Shown: in pieces, positions 9,130 through 18,120 of the stretch
Layout: each line of letters starts with the position of its first letter
How positions within the stretch are numbered: the stretch's first letter is position 1
DNA from: Lewinellaceae bacterium
GTDB taxonomy: Bacteria > Bacteroidota > Bacteroidia > Chitinophagales > Saprospiraceae
NCBI GenBank assembly: GCA_024644235.1
Contig: JAHELJ010000002.1
Span: forward strand, 202,112-266,111
DNA length: 64,000 nt
Direction of reading: 5' to 3'
The notes under the pieces: generated by a model
Databases searched by the model: none
What the model was told of the DNA's origin: nothing
What the model saw: only the letters and a program-made list of their open reading frames with translations
Program-made: the position numbers and the translations under genes

Positions 9130-11046
9130 ATGATAGACACCATTATGCGCTGGGTTCCAATTCTGTTGTTGACAACAGTCACTTTACCTTCAACTGCACA
9201 GAAGGTCCCTTTTAACCGAGGGGTGAATTTGACAAGGTGGTTTCAAGCTGATGCGGTTGGTAGTATCCAGTTTTCTCGCTACACCTATACGGACCTGGAG
9301 CAAATCAAATCGCTGGGATGCGACGTGATAAGACTTCCTATCAATATGCATGGTATGACCAATGGGGCACCGGAATATGTTGTCGATCCATTGTTTTATT
9401 CCTTTCTTGACCAGGTCATCGATTGGGCGGAAGAACTCGAGATTTACTTAATCTTGGACAACCACAGCTTTGACGTGAACGAGAACACCCTTCCTTCGAT
9501 CGAGAATCCTCTGCTCAAAGTTTGGACGCAATTGGCTGAACGGTATGCAAATCGTTCCAATTACTTGCTCTACGAGGTTTTCAACGAACCTCATGGAATT
9601 GACGATGAAGTTTGGAACAAAGTCCAAAAAAGAGTTATTGATGCGATTCGAGTGATAGACAAGAGTCATACAATTGTTGTCGGAGGGGCTGGTTGGAACA
9701 GCTATCGGAATCTGGAAGCCATACCTGATCTGGGCGATGACAATTTGATCTATACTTTTCATTTCTATGATCCATTCCTTTTCACTCATCAGGGAGCTAC
9801 CTGGGTCACACCATCTATGCAACCCCTTGCTAATGTTCCATTTCCACACGATCCCACTAGTATGCCCTCGCTGCCACCCAGCTTAGATGGTACGTGGGTG
9901 GCTTTCAACCATGCCGCTTACCCCTATGAGGGCACAGCACAACGTGTTAGAGAGCTCATCGATATTGCAGTAGCTTTCCGAGATGAACGAGGTCTACCGG
10001 TATATTGTGGGGAGTTTGGAGTATTTATCCCCAATAGCCCGGCGGATGACAGAGTGGAGTGGTACCGCCTCGTCAGAACATACCTGGAAGAAAAGGACAT
10101 TCCTTGGACAACATGGGATTACCATAATGGCTTTGGACTATTTAATGCTGGTGGAAATGATTTGTTTGAACATGATCTTAGTATTCCACTTTTGGAAGCG
10201 CTTGGTTTGGATGTTCCTGATCAAACCGAGTATACTAAGATTGCTGATAGCACTGGCCTTATTATTTACGATGATTTTATTGGTCAGGGTCTCGTCGAAT
10301 CAGGGTATGGAGGCCGGCAGAACTTCTATCAAGAATCATTTCCCGCCCTTGGAAATTTTCACTTAAGCTGGGAGGAGGCCAATCAATACGATGCCATCAG
10401 TATGAACTTCCGGCCTATCCGAAACTTCACCCGTCTTGCCCAAGAAGGCTTTGCTTTAGACTTCTTTGTAAGAAGCACCATACCCGGACTGAGCTTTGAT
10501 GTTCGGTTTATCGACAGCAAACTCAGCGAAAGTGACCGCCCATGGCGCATGCGTTATGTGGTCGATGAAGCCTCCGCAAACTGGAATGGTGAATGGCAGC
10601 ACCTGCACTTGCCATTATCCTCATTTAGCGAGCACGGGGCTTGGGACAATGCATGGTTTGAACCTATAGGAGCTTTTGATTGGACCGAAATTAATCAATT
10701 CCAAATCGTAGCAGAATACGGGGCGATACATTCTTTGGAAATAGATCATGTGCAAATTACTGATCTTGATACCGCAATGGTTCAAATCACCTCAAACAAT
10801 GAGCAAGAGGATCTGTCCAGGATCAAAATTGGACCCAATCCCGTAAATGACCATTTGCTTGTACAACATGAGCTATCAACCCCTACCTTCATTAGACTCA
10901 TTGACCCTTTAGGTCGTCTCCTAATGAGTGTTCAGGTTGATCGAAATTCGTTCCTTGATCTCTCAGGCTTGAGTCCTGGCATTTATCATCTGGTGATTGA
11001 TGCTGATCTTCACCAGGCCAAACATTTCACCATTTCGAAATTATAG
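9130..11046 (+). CDS. secreted glycoside hydrolase family 5 (cellulase-like) with T9SS tail
   Basis: A 638-residue enzyme with signal peptide (cleavage near PSTAQ), a GH5 TIM barrel at about residues 25-355, a beta-sandwich module at about 375-545 that resembles a CBM11/CIA30-type domain, and a T9SS sorting domain from about 560 (IGPNPVNDHLLV). Catalytic residues are visible: the acid/base Glu153 in YEVFNEPHG and the nucleophile Glu295 in YCGEFGVF. GH5 enzymes cut beta-1,4-glucans, mannans and related polymers; the exact substrate cannot be read here. An in-frame ATG at 9145 gives a cleaner signal peptide (MRWVPILLLTTVTLPSTAQ) and may be the true start. It follows the adhesin by 76 bp on the same strand. 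Confidence 0.9.
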   Translation: MIDTIMRWVPILLLTTVTLPSTAQKVPFNRGVNLTRWFQADAVGSIQFSRYTYTDLEQIKSLGCDVIRLPINMHGMTNGAPEYVVDPLFYSFLDQVIDWAEELEIYLILDNHSFDVNENTLPSIENPLLKVWTQLAERYANRSNYLLYEVFNEPHGIDDEVWNKVQKRVIDAIRVIDKSHTIVVGGAGWNSYRNLEAIPDLGDDNLIYTFHFYDPFLFTHQGATWVTPSMQPLANVPFPHDPTSMPSLPPSLDGTWVAFNHAAYPYEGTAQRVRELIDIAVAFRDERGLPVYCGEFGVFIPNSPADDRVEWYRLVRTYLEEKDIPWTTWDYHNGFGLFNAGGNDLFEHDLSIPLLEALGLDVPDQTEYTKIADSTGLIIYDDFIGQGLVESGYGGRQNFYQESFPALGNFHLSWEEANQYDAISMNFRPIRNFTRLAQEGFALDFFVRSTIPGLSFDVRFIDSKLSESDRPWRMRYVVDEASANWNGEWQHLHLPLSSFSEHGAWDNAWFEPIGAFDWTEINQFQIVAEYGAIHSLEIDHVQITDLDTAMVQITSNNEQEDLSRIKIGPNPVNDHLLVQHELSTPTFIRLIDPLGRLLMSVQVDRNSFLDLSGLSPGIYHLVIDADLHQAKHFTISKL

Positions 11047-11072
11047 CTTGCTGTGAGAGATATTCTTTTATC

Positions 11073-11999
11073 CTAAAGATTGTGAGATATTCCCAGGTTC
11101 AAAATCTCCCTAAACTGAGCACGTGGCATTTGTTCGATATTACCCTCATCATCACTCACATCGAAGAGAATATCTTCGTCATACACAAAATGAGCTAGCA
11201 GGTTTACGTTGAAGAATTTGTTCACCTTAAACTTTAATTTGCCTTCCAGTTCAACATCGAATACTCCAAAGTCTTCCAGATGGTTGGTGAAAAGAGTGCC
11301 ATGAGAGTGAATAGAAATATTCTCCACAAGTGTCTTTTTCAACTCAAGTCTGAGTAGTGAACCCAATTCGTGTCGAAAATTTGATTCCTGATCGCCTTTC
11401 AAGAATTGAGGTGCCAAAAGGTCATTGGTCACGATTGTAAATTTACTGTTCAACGGTGAGTAATAAATATTGAACTTATTGTCGTTCGTTGAAATATCTA
11501 TGCCTGATCCCAGATGAATGAAAGCTGGGGCAAAAAAATTACCGGTTAATTTCACACGTCTTCCTTGCTTGTCCAACTGGTAGATGTCATGTAGATGAGT
11601 CTTTAGATCAAAAAGGGCAGATATCTGCAGATTCTCATCGATATCTCTTCGTAGTCTGGCATTGATCTCAAGTCGGTCCTCACTTTTCTGAATGGGATTA
11701 TCTGCAACTTTGATCATACCATATTTGATACTGAATTCATTCTCGAAATGGAGGTTGCGATTAGAATAGTCATTGCGAAGTCCGATTTCTTGCGATAGAG
11801 CCAACGAGCTTAATCCCCCGCCCTTGTGATACTCACTATAACTCTGCTGCGAGAAAAAGAATCCAAATTCGGGAGTGACATTCCATTGGCTGGAATCTGT
11901 ATGGGATAAGGTTTCTGTCCGTGCATGATTCAAGTTTGGCCAGAAAAGAAAAGCGCTCAACAAGGCAGCCCAGGTGAGCTGTCGACAGAGTGTGTTCAT
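11073..11999 (-). CDS. DUF3078-like outer membrane protein
   Basis: A 308-residue protein with signal peptide and many amphipathic beta strands, ending in a hydrophobic/aromatic strand (LNLGISHNL), as expected for an outer membrane barrel. The order 'SQQSYSEYHKGGGLSSLAL', then LRNDYSNRNLHFENEFSIKYG, with later paired strands separated by turns, matches the DUF3078 pattern of Bacteroidota (a W/Y-x-x-GG near the N-terminus, then an alternating barrel). The second quoted motif spans residues of one strand pair. Function of this family is not known to me. It is convergent with the GH5 gene (26 bp). Confidence 0.65.
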   Translation of the reverse strand: MNTLCRQLTWAALLSAFLFWPNLNHARTETLSHTDSSQWNVTPEFGFFFSQQSYSEYHKGGGLSSLALSQEIGLRNDYSNRNLHFENEFSIKYGMIKVADNPIQKSEDRLEINARLRRDIDENLQISALFDLKTHLHDIYQLDKQGRRVKLTGNFFAPAFIHLGSGIDISTNDNKFNIYYSPLNSKFTIVTNDLLAPQFLKGDQESNFRHELGSLLRLELKKTLVENISIHSHGTLFTNHLEDFGVFDVELEGKLKFKVNKFFNVNLLAHFVYDEDILFDVSDDEGNIEQMPRAQFREILNLGISHNL

Positions 12000-12324
12000 A
12001 TGGATAATTCTGAGTTATGGTGCTTCAGCTGAAGCAATCGGCAATTAATACGTCGCAGAGGCGTGAATTATTATGGAAGAGAGTACTAAATCGATCAGCA
12101 AGGTGAGAAAATAAAAAGGCATCGCCAGGATTCCAGAGAATCCTATACGATGCACTTAAAGCAAATGTTAAGTCTTGTGAAAAGTTAGGTAAAGTCCATC
12201 CTGAGTCAGCAAATGCGCTTGTATCGCACTGATTATGAAGAGTGTTATCGAAAAACTCAGGAATAATCGCTTGAATCTACCCTCTACATATACGTGTTTC
12301 CCCACCTCTCTTTGCATCTGCATC
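12000..12324. other. intergenic region with one terminator hairpin
   Basis: This 325-bp gap lies between the start of the barrel gene (minus) and the 3' end of the esterase gene (minus). It holds the terminator described separately and, presumably, the promoter of the barrel gene. I see no convincing promoter consensus and no coding remnant. Confidence 0.5.
12104..12153 (-). terminator. intrinsic terminator downstream of the esterase gene
   Basis: A stem-loop at 12119-12153 has an outer stem GCATCG/CGATGC, a small internal loop and an inner stem GGATTC/GAATCC around CAGA. Read on the minus strand it is followed directly by CTTTTTATTTTCT, a U-rich tract. It sits about 170 bp after the stop of the esterase gene, so it should end that transcript before the barrel gene. 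Confidence 0.7.
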
Positions 12325-13200
12325 CTACTCCTTAGTAAATCCTTGTGCAGTGAGCCAATCCGAAAATCGATTAATCCAGAAGTCGGTTGGAAGGTTCTGC
12401 TTTCTCATACCAAAGCCGTGGCCTCCCTTAGAATACATATGCAATTCCGCCGGTATTTCCTTTGCCAGCCAATCGGAATACAGCTTTACACTAGCTGGTG
12501 CCAATTGAAGGGGATCATCGCTGGCACAGAGTGCAAATAAGGGAGGTGCATCAGACGGTGGCTCCTTTTCTCCAACAACATCCATCCAGGCATAGATTGG
12601 TCCAATGAAATCCGGTCGGCTTAGCTTATCGTAAGCATAAGTAACTCCCATGGTAACTGCTCCGCCTGCTGAGAAGCCAATTATGCCGATTTTCTGGGGA
12701 TCAACCTGATATTTGCCAGCGTTTTCTCTTACATGGCGAATGGCATTTAATCCATCTTCCACCGCCAAGGGCAGGATCATACCCGCTTTTGTCAGCACAT
12801 TCGCGCCATCCTGGGCAATCTCGGCAGTAGCATCGCCATTAGTAGGCACCAATCGGTATTTCAGGACAAAGGCAGTAAACCCCCTCTTGTTCAGCCATTT
12901 GGCCACATCATTCCCCTCGCTGTCGATGGACAACGCATAAAGACCTCCACCAGGACAGATGATCACCGCTGTACCATTAGGCTCATCAGCCTGGTATACC
13001 GCTAATGTTGGCTTTGATACATTTGAAACAACTGGAGTATTCCAATACGAAGAATGGTATTTACGCTCCGCACCGTCCCAACTGATTGATTCATCAACCT
13101 TGGAAAGAGGAAGGTCAATCTCCACCTGACCGGTTAAAGAATAGTTCATTGCCATCCCCAGGCAAAGAAAAAGAGTTCTTATTCCTATCATCTTCAGCAA
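12325..13200 (-). CDS. secreted alpha/beta hydrolase, esterase/xylan-esterase type
   Basis: A 291-residue exported protein with signal peptide (to about residue 25). It has an alpha/beta hydrolase fold: oxyanion region IICPGGGLYALS, nucleophile elbow GFSAGGAV with the catalytic Ser, an acid region around ALCASDDP, and the catalytic His in GGHGFG. The family includes acetyl-xylan and other carbohydrate esterases often annotated as 'endo-1,4-beta-xylanase B', plus small lipases; a role in removing acyl groups from polysaccharides fits the neighbouring glycosidases but is inference. Ile-rich start MLKMIG offers a second ATG three codons in. The gene ends before a clear terminator. Confidence 0.85.
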   Translation of the reverse strand: MLKMIGIRTLFLCLGMAMNYSLTGQVEIDLPLSKVDESISWDGAERKYHSSYWNTPVVSNVSKPTLAVYQADEPNGTAVIICPGGGLYALSIDSEGNDVAKWLNKRGFTAFVLKYRLVPTNGDATAEIAQDGANVLTKAGMILPLAVEDGLNAIRHVRENAGKYQVDPQKIGIIGFSAGGAVTMGVTYAYDKLSRPDFIGPIYAWMDVVGEKEPPSDAPPLFALCASDDPLQLAPASVKLYSDWLAKEIPAELHMYSKGGHGFGMRKQNLPTDFWINRFSDWLTAQGFTKE

Positions 13201-13328
13201 GGATTATGATTGCAAAATCTTAATTTTTAGCCCGTCGCACCCCATGTTGCCCTTTATGACGCGATCTGAAACTAAAAATAAAAATTACTCTTTGAGGTAA
13301 AACTTTCTTATCGTAACATGAACTTCTG

Positions 13329-14906
13329 ATGATCAAGTGGTTAAAAACAATTGTAATCGGAATTGGAGTCATCTTCATTTCCTTGATTTTATACTTCCGA
13401 ATCGTAACTAAAGATCGTCATCCTGGTTATGAAGTGGATCTGCACCTTTCAAATGAGGAATCTAACCCCATCCGGGTAGGATTCTCGGCACTAAAGATCA
13501 CTCCTGAAGTTCCGGACACCTGGAATGACACAAATAGGAATGCCAGATATGAACCGGACGCCGGAGATTCTTTTGTCGATCGAAATGGAAACGGCCGCTT
13601 TGATCCAGTGTGGATTGCAGGCTTTCAAAACAGGCGACCGGCACAAGGTGTACATGACGATCTATGGGCCCGTTGTATGGTGATTGATGATGGCCGGTCG
13701 CGAATTGCACTAGTGGTTTTGGATCTCATTGGCCTGGGTAGTGATGAAGTGATTTCCATTCGAAAGGGCATTCCTGCTGCTGCAGGTGTCAGCTATACGA
13801 TAGTAAGCTGCACCCATGGACATGAAGGACCGGATGTAATCGGACTTTGGGGCCCAGGAGATTATTCATCCGGTGTAGATGAAGACTATCGTAAGCTGAT
13901 CATCCAAACATCGATTGATGCTGTCTTGACAGCGGTAGATAGATTGACAGCAGCTAGAATCGTATTTGCCCAAGACCTCAACGGCGCTGAGCATCTGGTG
14001 GAGGATTCCAGGAGGCCCTATGTGATGGACGCTGGAATTCGCCTGATGCATGCCGTCGATTTAAATATGGATACGACTCTGGGTGTCATCTTTAATTGGG
14101 CCAATCATCCTGAGACCCTGTGGAACAAGAATCTGCTCCTTACTTCTGATTTTCCTCATTATGTCAGGGAGGGTCTTGAACAGGGCCTCTACCATGATGA
14201 TTCTCTAGCGGTAAGTGGGCTCGGTGGCACAGCGATCTTCGTCAATGGGGCTATAGGAGGGCTAATGACCAGCTCTCCCTCCTTTGTCATCGAAGATCCT
14301 TTTTCAGATACATTATACACTACTCCATCCTTTGATAAGGCACGTGCACAGGGTTACCAGTTGGCTGCTCTTGGTCTTCGGGCACTCGCTGATACCAATC
14401 AAACCAGTTCGATCGATAGAGGAGCTATATCGGTCCGAGCGCTCACATTTGAAATACCCATGGATAACCCACTATTTCGATTGGGTTCTGCCTTGAGAGT
14501 TCTGGATCGTGGGTACAGCAGTTGGATGAAAATGCGTACCGAAGTGACATTTTGGCGATTGGGTCCGGCCAGTTTCCTCCATTATCCCGGAGAGCTCTAT
14601 CCGGAGATCCTGAATGGGGGTGTAGAGGCTCCTCCTGGTCGCGATTATGAAATCGATCCCATGGAAGTTCCTCCCCTTCGCTCGCTGATCTCAGATGAAT
14701 TTAGCTTTAGCATCGGTTTGTCTAATGATATGATAGGGTACATCATACCCAAGAGCGAATGGGATCAAGAGGAACCCTTTCTTTATGGTGAAACTAAGTC
14801 ACCTTATGGTGAGATCAATTCGGTAGGACCGGAGACGGGACCTCTTATCTACCAGAAGTTGAAGGAAGTGATCTCCGATCTGGATTCTCAGCCATCTCCT
14901 CATTAG
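13329..14906 (+). CDS. membrane-anchored neutral/alkaline ceramidase-like hydrolase
   Basis: A 525-residue protein with one N-terminal transmembrane helix (about residues 5-25) and an ectodomain related to the N-terminal catalytic domain of neutral/alkaline ceramidases. Visible zinc-site-like motifs are CTHGHEGPD and NWANHPETL. Ceramidases hydrolyse the amide bond of ceramide, but shorter bacterial members such as this one (no C-terminal domain) have unproven substrates. An acidic insert near residues 65-95 (DTNRNARYEPD ... DRNGNGRFDP) looks like two calcium-binding loops and is unusual for the family. ATG start follows a long AT-rich leader. Convergent with the LVIVD gene, 14 bp apart. Confidence 0.8.
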   Translation: MIKWLKTIVIGIGVIFISLILYFRIVTKDRHPGYEVDLHLSNEESNPIRVGFSALKITPEVPDTWNDTNRNARYEPDAGDSFVDRNGNGRFDPVWIAGFQNRRPAQGVHDDLWARCMVIDDGRSRIALVVLDLIGLGSDEVISIRKGIPAAAGVSYTIVSCTHGHEGPDVIGLWGPGDYSSGVDEDYRKLIIQTSIDAVLTAVDRLTAARIVFAQDLNGAEHLVEDSRRPYVMDAGIRLMHAVDLNMDTTLGVIFNWANHPETLWNKNLLLTSDFPHYVREGLEQGLYHDDSLAVSGLGGTAIFVNGAIGGLMTSSPSFVIEDPFSDTLYTTPSFDKARAQGYQLAALGLRALADTNQTSSIDRGAISVRALTFEIPMDNPLFRLGSALRVLDRGYSSWMKMRTEVTFWRLGPASFLHYPGELYPEILNGGVEAPPGRDYEIDPMEVPPLRSLISDEFSFSIGLSNDMIGYIIPKSEWDQEEPFLYGETKSPYGEINSVGPETGPLIYQKLKEVISDLDSQPSPH

Positions 14907-14920
14907 CGACACGACAGGAG

Positions 14921-17017
14921 TCAATTCATTTTCGTGATAACTTTAGCATTTAGACGATCTGGAGTTTTCACCAAGATAACGTAAACTCCACCTGGCAAAT
15001 CACTGAGATCGATGCTTTGCGGGTTGACAAAATCCTCAAACTTCCTGTACCAAACCAGTAGACCATTCATGTCATGGATCGACACCACACCAGAAGAAGA
15101 TACCTGACTTCGAAGTTCCAGGAAGAGTTCATCCTCAAACGGATCTGGCCAGGTTCGAATCTCTCCAGCTTTCGGATCATTCGGAAATTGGCTCAAAGTT
15201 GACGCACCAGTGTACTCCAAAATAATCAGACCGGCTTCAAAATCAGAAATATAGATGTAGTCACCCCGTACCTCGATGTCAATAATCCTCCGGTTATCGT
15301 CATAACGAGCGATGAAATCAGGTTGAACCGGATCATCTAGATCATACAGATAAAGTCCATTGTACTGCTGTGCAGAATAGTATATGCCGTCTTGGATCAC
15401 TATACCAACCGGAGTGGAACAAGAGATATCAAGTGACTCAATCGTGGGAAAGTTGGGATCAGTCAGATCAATTACATTGCAGAATCCATTACGGGAGAAA
15501 TAGAATAGGGAATCATGGGAAAACATTGCATTCGCCCTGCCTCCATAAGGAATGGAATCCACCATCAAGAGATTAGTCTTGTCGCTCACGTCAATGACGC
15601 GTATCCCAAAATCGTCCTGCCAGGCGAAAAGTAAATTCCCGAATAATTCTATCACACCAAAGGAAGACTCTGTCATGAAGCTGTCTGTTTGCACGGGAGT
15701 TTCAATATTAGTAACATCGAAGACCCTTATCCCGTCGCGGTCACTGCTAAGAAAAAGGTAGTTTTCTTGAGCTTCAATATACCTGACCCGGCCAGGAGTA
15801 TTCGTTTCTGAGATAATGACTGGACTAGATCCATCACCGAAGTTAACAATCAGGAATCCCTCATCATTGGCTACAAATCCTATCGAATCTTTCATGTCAA
15901 GGCCTTCGGTATATTCTACCGGTACCGTAGACAGACTATGAATATTGCTCAGGTCTCCTGCATCCAACACAGTCAATAGATGCCCACCCGAGATGATGAC
16001 AAGGTCCTCCCAAAGTTCCAACTGAAATATTCGATCACCTAGGAGAATTTCCGTTAATAACTCAGGTGTGTTGATATCTGAGACATCATGCACCTGAATT
16101 GGTCCGCCAGTCTCACACATGGCAAAAGCGTGCTCACCGTGAACTCTAACTTCACATGACCAACCACGCAGATTGGTGATGTACCGTGGATCAACTGGAT
16201 TGGCTACATCAAACAACCTCACACCATGTCCTTGAGCCGAAAAGTAAGCAATGCCAGAACTTATGGTACAATCATAAAGCCAACCAGTGGAAATTGTACG
16301 GATCAACTGAGGATCTACGGGGTCTTCGATACTGAAGATAAAGAGGCTGTCCCTTGATCCAACATAAAGAAGACTATCCATTCCGAACGTAAAATTGATA
16401 TAGCCGTCTGTTGTCACAAATACATTAATAAGACTTGGAGATAGAGGATCGGAAATGTCAACGATAATTAGTGAATCGTATTGATCATCTCTGGTACTGC
16501 CATAGACATAATCTCCTTTGAAGCCCAGATTTCTAAATTGCAGGTCCTCCGTATCAATCCGACTAGTAAAGGTTGGATTCGCTCGATCTGTGATACTATA
16601 AATGTGCATTCGCTCCCAGGCGCAAACAAAGAGTCGATCATTTCCGTAGAAGATATCTCTGGACGCAAGATCGATCGATGACGCCTGTACGATATTCATA
16701 TCACCACCAGAAATATCAACCGTAAATAATGTGTCACCTGTGATCGCGTAGATATATTGATCGACCATGACAAAATCACGGATGAAATGCCCTAGGTCTA
16801 TCTGAGCCAACTCAATAACATGATTTACATCTTCCAGATTGGCTTTAATGATCAGCGCACCGCTGCCGACATATGCTGTGTCGTTTACCAGTTGAATTTC
16901 TGTTTGCACACCATAGGACCATCGTCCTACAAGCTCAAACTGATCATTTTGAGCACTAACAAACATTGTCGCGATCAACCAAACTGCTACCAGTAACAGA
17001 CATTGTTTAATCTTCAT
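14921..17017 (-). CDS. secreted LVIVD-type beta-propeller protein with T9SS tail
   Basis: About 698 residues. I place the start at the ATG at 17017, which gives a good signal peptide (MKIKQCLLLVAVWLIATMFV) preceded by a GGTGG stretch; an upstream ATG at 17098 only adds a polar tail. The mature protein is built from about 13 repeats of 40-50 residues with cores like VDISDPLSPSLIN and VFDVTNIETPVQ, the LVIVD pattern of surface beta-propellers. The C-terminus is a type A T9SS domain (TWPDPFEDELFLEL ... LPGGVYVILVKT). Such proteins are displayed on the cell surface; binding partner unknown. Confidence 0.85.
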   Translation of the reverse strand: MKIKQCLLLVAVWLIATMFVSAQNDQFELVGRWSYGVQTEIQLVNDTAYVGSGALIIKANLEDVNHVIELAQIDLGHFIRDFVMVDQYIYAITGDTLFTVDISGGDMNIVQASSIDLASRDIFYGNDRLFVCAWERMHIYSITDRANPTFTSRIDTEDLQFRNLGFKGDYVYGSTRDDQYDSLIIVDISDPLSPSLINVFVTTDGYINFTFGMDSLLYVGSRDSLFIFSIEDPVDPQLIRTISTGWLYDCTISSGIAYFSAQGHGVRLFDVANPVDPRYITNLRGWSCEVRVHGEHAFAMCETGGPIQVHDVSDINTPELLTEILLGDRIFQLELWEDLVIISGGHLLTVLDAGDLSNIHSLSTVPVEYTEGLDMKDSIGFVANDEGFLIVNFGDGSSPVIISETNTPGRVRYIEAQENYLFLSSDRDGIRVFDVTNIETPVQTDSFMTESSFGVIELFGNLLFAWQDDFGIRVIDVSDKTNLLMVDSIPYGGRANAMFSHDSLFYFSRNGFCNVIDLTDPNFPTIESLDISCSTPVGIVIQDGIYYSAQQYNGLYLYDLDDPVQPDFIARYDDNRRIIDIEVRGDYIYISDFEAGLIILEYTGASTLSQFPNDPKAGEIRTWPDPFEDELFLELRSQVSSSGVVSIHDMNGLLVWYRKFEDFVNPQSIDLSDLPGGVYVILVKTPDRLNAKVITKMN

Positions 17018-17332
17018 TTTTCCACCATTTTGAGTTATAGATACTTGAGCTGAACGTGCCGAAAAGCTGTGTGCAAAGGGACTTGATCCTAGTTCCATTT
17101 AAAGCGGTTTCGAAGATTATGATATGATCACAATCAATTTCCGAAATGAGATGGATCTGTTGATAGAGCAGCCACCGTTCATTCTTCAAAATGAATTCTT
17201 TAGTTTAGAAGGTGTGACAGCGGATACAACGAAAAATATTCAGATGAATCTGACTGATCCACCTCATGGCCCCAGCCAAAGCAATGACTGTCGTATGATG
17301 ACCTAACAATACAATGCTTTAACCGTTACAAT
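17018..17332. other. divergent intergenic region, nothing recognised
   Basis: 315 bp between the starts of the LVIVD-type gene (minus) and the cyclic-nucleotide-binding gene (plus). It must hold both promoters, but I see no consensus element. A 60-codon open frame at 17124-17306 has no supporting features. Confidence 0.4.
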
Positions 17333-17980
17333 ATGGAATCCTGGCCTTCCTATCTGCTCTTTGCTTCTGCCTTTGGCTTGTCCGTCGCGGCATTTAGCTC
17401 GAGTTCGATCATCGTGTTACGTACACTCACCATCGTTTCTTCGATTTGCTATGCATTTTACTATTTCATATTCCCAGCCGATCCACTCTGGCTGGATATC
17501 ATGACGGAATGCATTCTGATCATCATCAACGGTGTCATGTTGATCTACCTCTATGCACGGCATCAAAAGATCTCCTTCAACAAGGAAGAAAAGGAAATCT
17601 ATCAGGCTATTTTTTCCAGTCTCACACCTTTCCAATTTTTCAAATTGATCAAAAGTGCGAAATGGGTCAACTTTGCCAAGAACATCAAACTCTTAAGTAA
17701 GGATTCAGTGGTTGAGTCTATCTACTTTATTTACAATGGTAAAGCAAAAGTGGTGTTAGGTCCACACCGTGAGGTGGAACTGAGTGATGGCTACTTCATC
17801 GGTGAACGGAGTTTCAGTCTTGGACAGAGGGCAAATGCAGATGTAATTACTACTCAACCTTCCAAAATGCTCCGTTGGAGCCAGGAGGAGCTAAAGGATC
17901 TCTTCAGCCGTAATCCTCAGCTGGAAAGATCTTTCAAAAACGTCATCTCTCAGGATATGGCTAAGAAGCTAAATCTTTAA
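17333..17980 (+). CDS. membrane protein with cyclic-nucleotide-binding domain, Popeye-like layout
   Basis: A 215-residue protein with three N-terminal hydrophobic helices (about residues 5-80: LLFASAFGLSVAAF, VLRTLTIVSSICYAFYYFIF, IMTECILIIINGVMLIYLY), a short linker, then a beta-roll domain at about 95-200. That domain contains GYFIGERSFSLGQRANADV, which reads as a phosphate-binding cassette of cNMP-binding domains (conserved G-E and R-A). Three helices plus one cNMP-binding domain is the layout of Popeye (POPDC) proteins, which bind cAMP in animals and have bacterial relatives. Function here is inference: a membrane cAMP/cGMP sensor. No cyclase lies next to it, but three are found 13-23 kb away. 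Confidence 0.7.
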   Translation: MESWPSYLLFASAFGLSVAAFSSSSIIVLRTLTIVSSICYAFYYFIFPADPLWLDIMTECILIIINGVMLIYLYARHQKISFNKEEKEIYQAIFSSLTPFQFFKLIKSAKWVNFAKNIKLLSKDSVVESIYFIYNGKAKVVLGPHREVELSDGYFIGERSFSLGQRANADVITTQPSKMLRWSQEELKDLFSRNPQLERSFKNVISQDMAKKLNL

Positions 17981-18070
17981 ATCCATCTGACGACAGCTAC
18001 AGGCCGTAGTCTCATTAAAACCAAGTCTGTTTGTGAATCAGGTCTAAGAGCAGTGTCTTTTGAACTATGT

Positions 18071-18115
18071 TATCATATTTAATGTTTCATATATTACGTT
18101 ACATATTAAATGATA
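18071..18115 (+). promoter_or_regulatory. AT-rich imperfect dyad upstream of the AAA ATPase
   Basis: TATCATATTTAATGT (18071-18085) and ACATATTAAATGATA (18101-18115) form an imperfect inverted repeat with a 15-bp spacer, ending five bases before the ATG. Position and symmetry suggest an operator or a hairpin over the start region, but the sequence is very AT-rich and the match is imperfect. Confidence 0.3.
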
Positions 18116-18120
18116 CATAA

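Noticed and set aside
12235..12540. Plus-strand frame of about 100 codons
   Set aside because: It overlaps the well-supported esterase on the minus strand and has no domain or signal feature.
17124..17306. Small frame of 60 codons in the divergent gap
   Set aside because: No ribosome site, no recognisable motif, and the gap is needed for two promoters.
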